Below, one piece after another: positions 59,791-64,000 of a DNA stretch of 64,000 nt (the first letter of the stretch is position 1; the number at the start of each line of letters is the position of its first letter). Below the pieces are notes generated by a model. The model did no database searches. It saw only the letters and a list, made by a program, of their open reading frames with translations, and was not told the DNA's origin. Made by a program: the position numbers and the translations under genes. Source of the stretch: Buttiauxella agrestis ATCC 33320 (lineage in GTDB: Bacteria; Pseudomonadota; Gammaproteobacteria; Enterobacterales; Enterobacteriaceae); contig NZ_JMPI01000073.1 in assembly GCF_000735355.1 (NCBI RefSeq), forward strand, positions 32,911 through 96,910, read 5' to 3'.

Positions 59791-60720
59791 ATGAAAACTA
59801 AAGGCAAGCTCGTTGTCCTTGGCAGCATTAATGCTGACCATATCCTTAACCTCGAACATTTTCCGACGCCAGGTGAAACCGTTACCGGGCAAGAGTATCA
59901 GGTCGCGTTCGGTGGAAAAGGGGCCAACCAGGCAGTTGCTGCCGGGCGCAGCGGTGCGGATATTGCCTTTATCGCCTGTGTGGGTGACGACGACACCGGC
60001 AGCCGCGTTAGTAAACAATTGGCTAGTGATAACATCGATACTTCCCCGATTAGCACAATTAAAGATGCCGCAACGGGTGTGGCGCTGATCTTCGTGAATA
60101 GTGCGGGAGAAAACGTGATTGGTATTCACGCTGGGGCGAACGCAGCATTAACGCCAACGCTTGTGGCAGAACAGAATAAAAAAATTGCAGAAGCTTCGGC
60201 ACTTTTAATGCAGCTTGAGTCGCCGCTGGAAAGCGTGCTGGCTGCGGCGAAAATTGCGCATCAGAACCAAACTAAAGTCGTGCTCAACCCTGCACCAGCT
60301 TGTGAATTATCAGACGAGATGCTCGCGCTGGTGGACATGATCACGCCAAATGAAACCGAAGCGGAAAAACTGACAGGTGTGCGCGTCGAAAATGATGACG
60401 ATGCGGCGGTTGCAGCTCAGGCGCTGCATGCGAAAGGTATTGAAACCGTCATTATTACGCTCGGCAGCCGTGGCGTTTGGCTGAGTGAAAACGGTAAAGG
60501 CCAGCGTGTTCCGGGCTTTAAGGTGAAAGCTGTGGATACCATCGCTGCGGGCGATACCTTTAATGGCGCATTGGTTACTGCATTGCTGGAAGATAAGCCG
60601 ATGAATGAGGCAATTCGTTTTGCTCATGCCGCCGCTGCAATTGCCGTAACACGTAAAGGTGCGCAGCCTTCGGTGCCGTGGCGTCACGAAATCGACGAGT
60701 TTTTGCAACAGCAAGGATAA
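59791..60720 (+). CDS. rbsK: Ribokinase RbsK
   Basis: PfkB-family kinase making ribose-5-phosphate. It is 309 residues, as in E. coli, with the N-terminal GSINADH and [13 protein letters not shown] substrate-binding motif and the C-terminal [13 protein letters not shown] motif with the catalytic Asp. rbsR starts 2 bases downstream. Confidence 0.98.
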   Translation: MKTKGKLVVLGSINADHILNLEHFPTPGETVTGQEYQVAFGGKGANQAVAAGRSGADIAFIACVGDDDTGSRVSKQLASDNIDTSPISTIKDAATGVALIFVNSAGENVIGIHAGANAALTPTLVAEQNKKIAEASALLMQLESPLESVLAAAKIAHQNQTKVVLNPAPACELSDEMLALVDMITPNETEAEKLTGVRVENDDDAAVAAQALHAKGIETVIITLGSRGVWLSENGKGQRVPGFKVKAVDTIAAGDTFNGALVTALLEDKPMNEAIRFAHAAAAIAVTRKGAQPSVPWRHEIDEFLQQQG

Positions 60721-60722
60721 TC

Positions 60723-61715
60723 ATGGCCACCATGAAAGACGTCGCGAAGATGGCAGGGGTCTCGACTTCTACCGTTTCGCACGTCATTAATAACGACCGC
60801 TTTGTGAGTGATGCCGTTCGCGCAAAGGTCGATGCGGCAATCAAGACTCTTAACTATGCGCCCTCTGCACTGGCGCGTAGTCTCAAGCTTAACCAAACAC
60901 ACACTATTGGCATGTTAATCACCGCCAGTAGTAACCCGTTTTATTCTGAACTGGTGCGTGGTGTTGAACGCAGTTGTTTTGAGCGCGGTTATAGCCTGGT
61001 GTTATGTAATACCGAAGGCGACGAGCAGCGAATGAATCGCAATCTGGAAACACTGCTGCAAAAGCGCGTCGATGGTCTTCTTCTTTTATGTACCGAAACT
61101 CATCTCCCTTCGCCCGCTATTATGAGTCGCTATCCTTCTATTCCCACGGTGATGATGGACTGGTCTCCTTTTGAGGGTGAAAGCGACGTCATTCAGGATA
61201 ACTCCTTGCTGGGCGGCGACACGGCAACGCAACATCTCATTGATAATGGTTATACCCGGATCGCCTGCATTACTGGTCCGCAAGATAAAACACCAGCGCG
61301 CTTACGCCTTGAAGGCTATCGCAACGCGATGAATCGCGCAGGGCTTACAATTCATGAAGGTTATGAAATCATCGGTGACTTTGAGTTTCAGGGCGGTTTC
61401 ACCGCGATGAACTCGCTGCTTGCGCTGGAGCAACCGCCACATGCCGTATTTACTGGCAATGATGCCATGGCGGTTGGGGCGTATCAGGCTTTGTACCAGG
61501 CGGGGTTGAAGGTTCCGCAGGATATGGCGGTTGTGGGTTACGATGATATCGAACTGGCGCGATATATGACGCCACCGTTAACGACCATTCATCAGCCTAA
61601 AGATGAGCTGGGTGAGTTGGCCGTTGATGTATTGATACATCGAATGGCGCAACCCACCCTTGAACAGCAGCGTCTATTTTTGACGCCAGAGCTGGTGGAG
61701 CGCGGTTCCGTTTAA
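60723..61715 (+). CDS. rbsR: LacI-family ribose repressor RbsR
   Basis: Represses rbsDACBKR; ribose relieves repression. The product from ATG 60723 is 330 residues, as in E. coli, with [26 protein letters not shown] and hinge [12 protein letters not shown]. An in-frame extension into rbsK is rejected. The matching palindromes lie at 55789 and 55869. The last 4 bases overlap the convergent hsrA stop. Confidence 0.98.
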   Translation: MATMKDVAKMAGVSTSTVSHVINNDRFVSDAVRAKVDAAIKTLNYAPSALARSLKLNQTHTIGMLITASSNPFYSELVRGVERSCFERGYSLVLCNTEGDEQRMNRNLETLLQKRVDGLLLLCTETHLPSPAIMSRYPSIPTVMMDWSPFEGESDVIQDNSLLGGDTATQHLIDNGYTRIACITGPQDKTPARLRLEGYRNAMNRAGLTIHEGYEIIGDFEFQGGFTAMNSLLALEQPPHAVFTGNDAMAVGAYQALYQAGLKVPQDMAVVGYDDIELARYMTPPLTTIHQPKDELGELAVDVLIHRMAQPTLEQQRLFLTPELVERGSV

Positions 61716-63094
61716 CGCTTGATCATATTGCGCCCGTCTTTAGGGCGTAATAGTAAGAACACCAGAGCGGAAACCAACGTCACTGCTCCCATCGTCAGGA
61801 AGGTGTAGTGGAACTGCTCAACGGTATTAATGCTTTCTACTCCTTCATACAACCGAAGCACCGCTGCACTTACCGCCACGCCAAGACTGATCGCCAACTG
61901 TTGCGTTACGGCCAGCACACTGTTGCCGCTACTGGCGTTTTCATCGGTGAGGTCGGCGAGCGTAATCGTATTCATTGCCGTGAACTGCGTAGACATCGCC
62001 ATCCCCAGAATAAACAGCGGCAAAATTAGCATCCACACTTCCATTCCTGGCGACTGCAATGAGAATTGCCCAATCAGTAAACCGATCACCAGCGTGACAC
62101 CGACTAACGTTTTTCTATAGCCAAGGCGACGTAATACCTGAGTTACGGTCGATTTTGCCAGTAACGAGCCAATGGCGGTTGGAGCCATCATGCATCCGGC
62201 AATCAAGGCAGAATAACCAAAACCGACTTGTAGCATTAAAGGCATCAGGAAGGGTACGCAGCCGGTACCCAGCCGCGAAGCAAGATTGCCGATGATCCCT
62301 ATAGAGAAAGTTCTGGTGCGAAACATCGGCAAAGCGATCAGCGGTGTCGGGTGGCGACGAGCGTGCCAGATATACGCTGCCAGCAGAGCAAGCCCACTTA
62401 ATATCGTCAGAATACCGATGTAACTGGCAACAATGCGTTCGCCGAATAACTCCATCCCGCTAGAAATGCATACCAGACTCAAGCCAAATAAAAGAAAGCC
62501 TGTCATATCAAAGCCGCGTCGTGGAGTCGTGAAGTTTGGCATGTACTTGCGGGCGTAGATAAGGCCAAGAATTCCGATAGGTATATTAATGAGGAAAATC
62601 CAATGCCAGCTCGCCCACGTAACTAAAACGCCGCCGAGCAATGGGCCGAGGATTGGGCCAACAAGCCCTGGCATGGTGACGAAGTTTAATACGGGCAGCA
62701 ATTCGCTACGCGGATAGGCGCGTAATAATGCTAAGCGCGCGACCGGCATCATCATTGCCCCGCCGATTCCCTGAATCACACGAAACACGACTAATTCACC
62801 CAGCGAGTTGGACATCGCGCAGGCAAACGAGCCGAGAGTGAAGAGGGAAACGGCGAACATAAACACGCGACGTGTACCGAAGCGGTCAGCAAGCCAGCCG
62901 CTGACAGGGATCAGCATCGCAACGGTTAAGGTGTAACTGATAATCGCGGATTGCATTGCCAGCGGCGAACGCCCAAGGCTATGAGCTATTGCGGGTAATG
63001 CAGTATTGAGAATAGTGGCATCCAGCGCCTGCATGAAGAATGCCATCGCCGCTATCCACGGTAACCCGGCCATACTGCGAGCTGTTTTGGTCAT
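61712..63094 (-). CDS. hsrA: MFS transporter HsrA (DHA2 family)
   Basis: Inner-membrane drug/homocysteine-resistance-type transporter of the 14-segment DHA2 family. It is 460 residues (E. coli HsrA 475; the C-terminal tail is shorter). Motif [12 protein letters not shown] and motif C-like [13 protein letters not shown] are visible. It lies between rbsR (convergent, overlapping 4 bases) and yieP (same strand, 42 bases upstream), so it may be co-transcribed with yieP. Confidence 0.95.
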   Translation of the reverse strand: MTKTARSMAGLPWIAAMAFFMQALDATILNTALPAIAHSLGRSPLAMQSAIISYTLTVAMLIPVSGWLADRFGTRRVFMFAVSLFTLGSFACAMSNSLGELVVFRVIQGIGGAMMMPVARLALLRAYPRSELLPVLNFVTMPGLVGPILGPLLGGVLVTWASWHWIFLINIPIGILGLIYARKYMPNFTTPRRGFDMTGFLLFGLSLVCISSGMELFGERIVASYIGILTILSGLALLAAYIWHARRHPTPLIALPMFRTRTFSIGIIGNLASRLGTGCVPFLMPLMLQVGFGYSALIAGCMMAPTAIGSLLAKSTVTQVLRRLGYRKTLVGVTLVIGLLIGQFSLQSPGMEVWMLILPLFILGMAMSTQFTAMNTITLADLTDENASSGNSVLAVTQQLAISLGVAVSAAVLRLYEGVESINTVEQFHYTFLTMGAVTLVSALVFLLLRPKDGRNMIKR

Positions 63095-63136
63095 TTTTAT
63101 CCTGATGTTTTAACGCATCCAGGAGAAGGCGAGTCT

Positions 63137-63835
63137 TTACCCTTGAGCGAACGGTTCTTTCAACAGTGTCTGACCAGCGATTAACGCAGCCTGGCTGTCG
63201 CCCTGGGTAATGGCATCAACGATTGCCTGGTGCAAGTCGAGCTTAATAACTTCGTTATTAGTTATTGCGGTGAAGTAATTGTAATAAATAGAACGGAATA
63301 AGTTAGCGAAAGAACAAAGGAAAGGGTTACCACTCATTGCATAGATTTGCTCATGGTACGCCATATCGACTTCTATCCAGCGTTGACGGTCAAATTCACC
63401 CTTTAGCTTTACCATCTCAGCCATCATTTCATTAAGGGTGGCTTTCTGTTCTTCACTGCCATTTATTGCGGCCATTGCACAGGCTTGTGGTTCCAGGCTA
63501 TTACGCATAACAAGGAAATAATCCACCACGTCATTAAAGTTCTCTTCTGTCATCCACCAGGTTAGTAGTTCCTTATCAAGGAAATTCCAGTGGCTGCGAG
63601 GCATAACGCGAGTCCCGATGCGGGGGCGTGGTAAAACCATCCCTTTCGCGGTTAACGTCTTTACTGCTTCTCGTACAGCCGTGCGACTCACACCGAAGAG
63701 TTCACCCAGTTCGATTTCACCGGGCAAAATACTGCCCGCTTCATACTCACCTCTGAGAATGCCTTGTGCTAGTTTCTCCGCCAGAACATAGGAAAGGTTC
63801 TTTTGCGCCGCGAGTTGTTGTGCAGATAGAGACAT
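63137..63835 (-). CDS. yieP: GntR-family (FCD/FadR-type) regulator YieP
   Basis: A 232-residue regulator (E. coli 230). The N-terminal winged HTH (about residues 10-78, ILPGEIELGELFGVSRTAVREAVKTLTAKGMV) is followed by an all-helical FCD effector domain with metal-binding type residues (LEPQACAMAA, DMAYHEQIYAMSGNPF, LDLHQAIVDAI). It is the first gene of a likely yieP-hsrA unit. Its ligand is not evident. Confidence 0.96.
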   Translation of the reverse strand: MSLSAQQLAAQKNLSYVLAEKLAQGILRGEYEAGSILPGEIELGELFGVSRTAVREAVKTLTAKGMVLPRPRIGTRVMPRSHWNFLDKELLTWWMTEENFNDVVDYFLVMRNSLEPQACAMAAINGSEEQKATLNEMMAEMVKLKGEFDRQRWIEVDMAYHEQIYAMSGNPFLCSFANLFRSIYYNYFTAITNNEVIKLDLHQAIVDAITQGDSQAALIAGQTLLKEPFAQG

Positions 63836-63949
63836 GAATGCAGTTCCTTTAGCTTTGTTTCTTTTATTAGTATGCCACCAGGTCTACTTTTCTGATGCTT
63901 AAAACAGCAAATATCCCGTGTTCTGCGGCTTTTACAGTGCTTTTGGCGA

Positions 63950-64000
63950 AAAAAAAGACGCTTGGTAATTTTTTTGCAATAAACACTTGTCAGCATCCGG
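63950..64000 (+). promoter_or_regulatory. Probable rRNA operon P1 promoter, cut by window end
   Basis: CTTGTCAG with -35 TTGTCA at 63987-63992, preceded by an AT-rich stretch resembling an UP element. In E. coli the next locus after yieP is the rrnC operon, whose P1 -35 reads CTTGTCAGG. The -10 would lie beyond base 64000. Confidence 0.6.

Noticed and set aside
58762..60129. 455-codon minus-strand open frame across rbsB and rbsK
   Set aside because: Covers two conserved genes and their spacer in antisense; no family features.

Overview
The window is chromosomal DNA of an enterobacterium (order Enterobacterales, close to the E. coli / Klebsiella / Enterobacter / Buttiauxella group; the genus cannot be fixed from this alone). 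It carries the replication-origin neighbourhood with the gene order known from E. coli: yidA-yidB-gyrB-recF-dnaN-dnaA, rpmH-rnpA-yidD-yidC-mnmE, phoU-pstBACS, glmS-glmU, atpC-I, rsmG-mnmG, oriC, mioC-asnC-asnA, viaA-ravA, kup, rbsDACBKR, hsrA, yieP. The right edge stops inside what looks like the P1 promoter of a ribosomal RNA operon. The protein sequences closely resemble the E. coli ones, and ERIC and REP repeats support the assignment.

Regions: (1) 1-7221, minus strand: the DNA replication/gyrase cluster transcribed from the dnaA promoter region. (2) 7222-11708, plus strand: ribosomal protein L34, RNase P protein, YidD and YidC membrane insertion, and MnmE. (3) 11760-24900, variable accessory interval: a LysR/metallo-beta-lactamase-fold pair, yieE and chrR, the ramR-romA-ramA multidrug-resistance regulatory locus with an intact RamR operator, adeP and yieH, an orphan ascorbate-type PTS under a divergent LacI-family repressor with three tandem operators, and an AT-rich two-gene cassette encoding a papain-like cysteine-protease candidate and a small lipoprotein. 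(4) 24931-29504: the phosphate operon with a Pho box and a REP cluster between pstS and pstC. (5) 29645-37991: glmU-glmS flanked on one side by an RluF-like pseudouridine synthase and an ExuT-like hexuronate transporter and on the other by a periplasmic family-9 pectate lyase (PelX-like). Both the transporter and the lyase are preceded by sequences matching the KdgR box, which suggests a pectin/galacturonate module around the essential glmUS genes. (6) 38059-44953: the nine-gene ATP synthase operon. (7) 45572-50663: rsmG-mnmG, oriC with its three 13-mers and DnaA boxes, mioC, asnC/asnA. (8) 50667-63835: viaA-ravA, kup, the ribose operon with two RbsR-type operators, hsrA and yieP.

Most of the window is housekeeping. 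The parts worth attention are the protease/lipoprotein cassette at 23288-24882, the KdgR-box pair, the PTS with its triple operator and an inverted-ended repeat inside the operon, and the position of the ram locus beside chrR and adeP.
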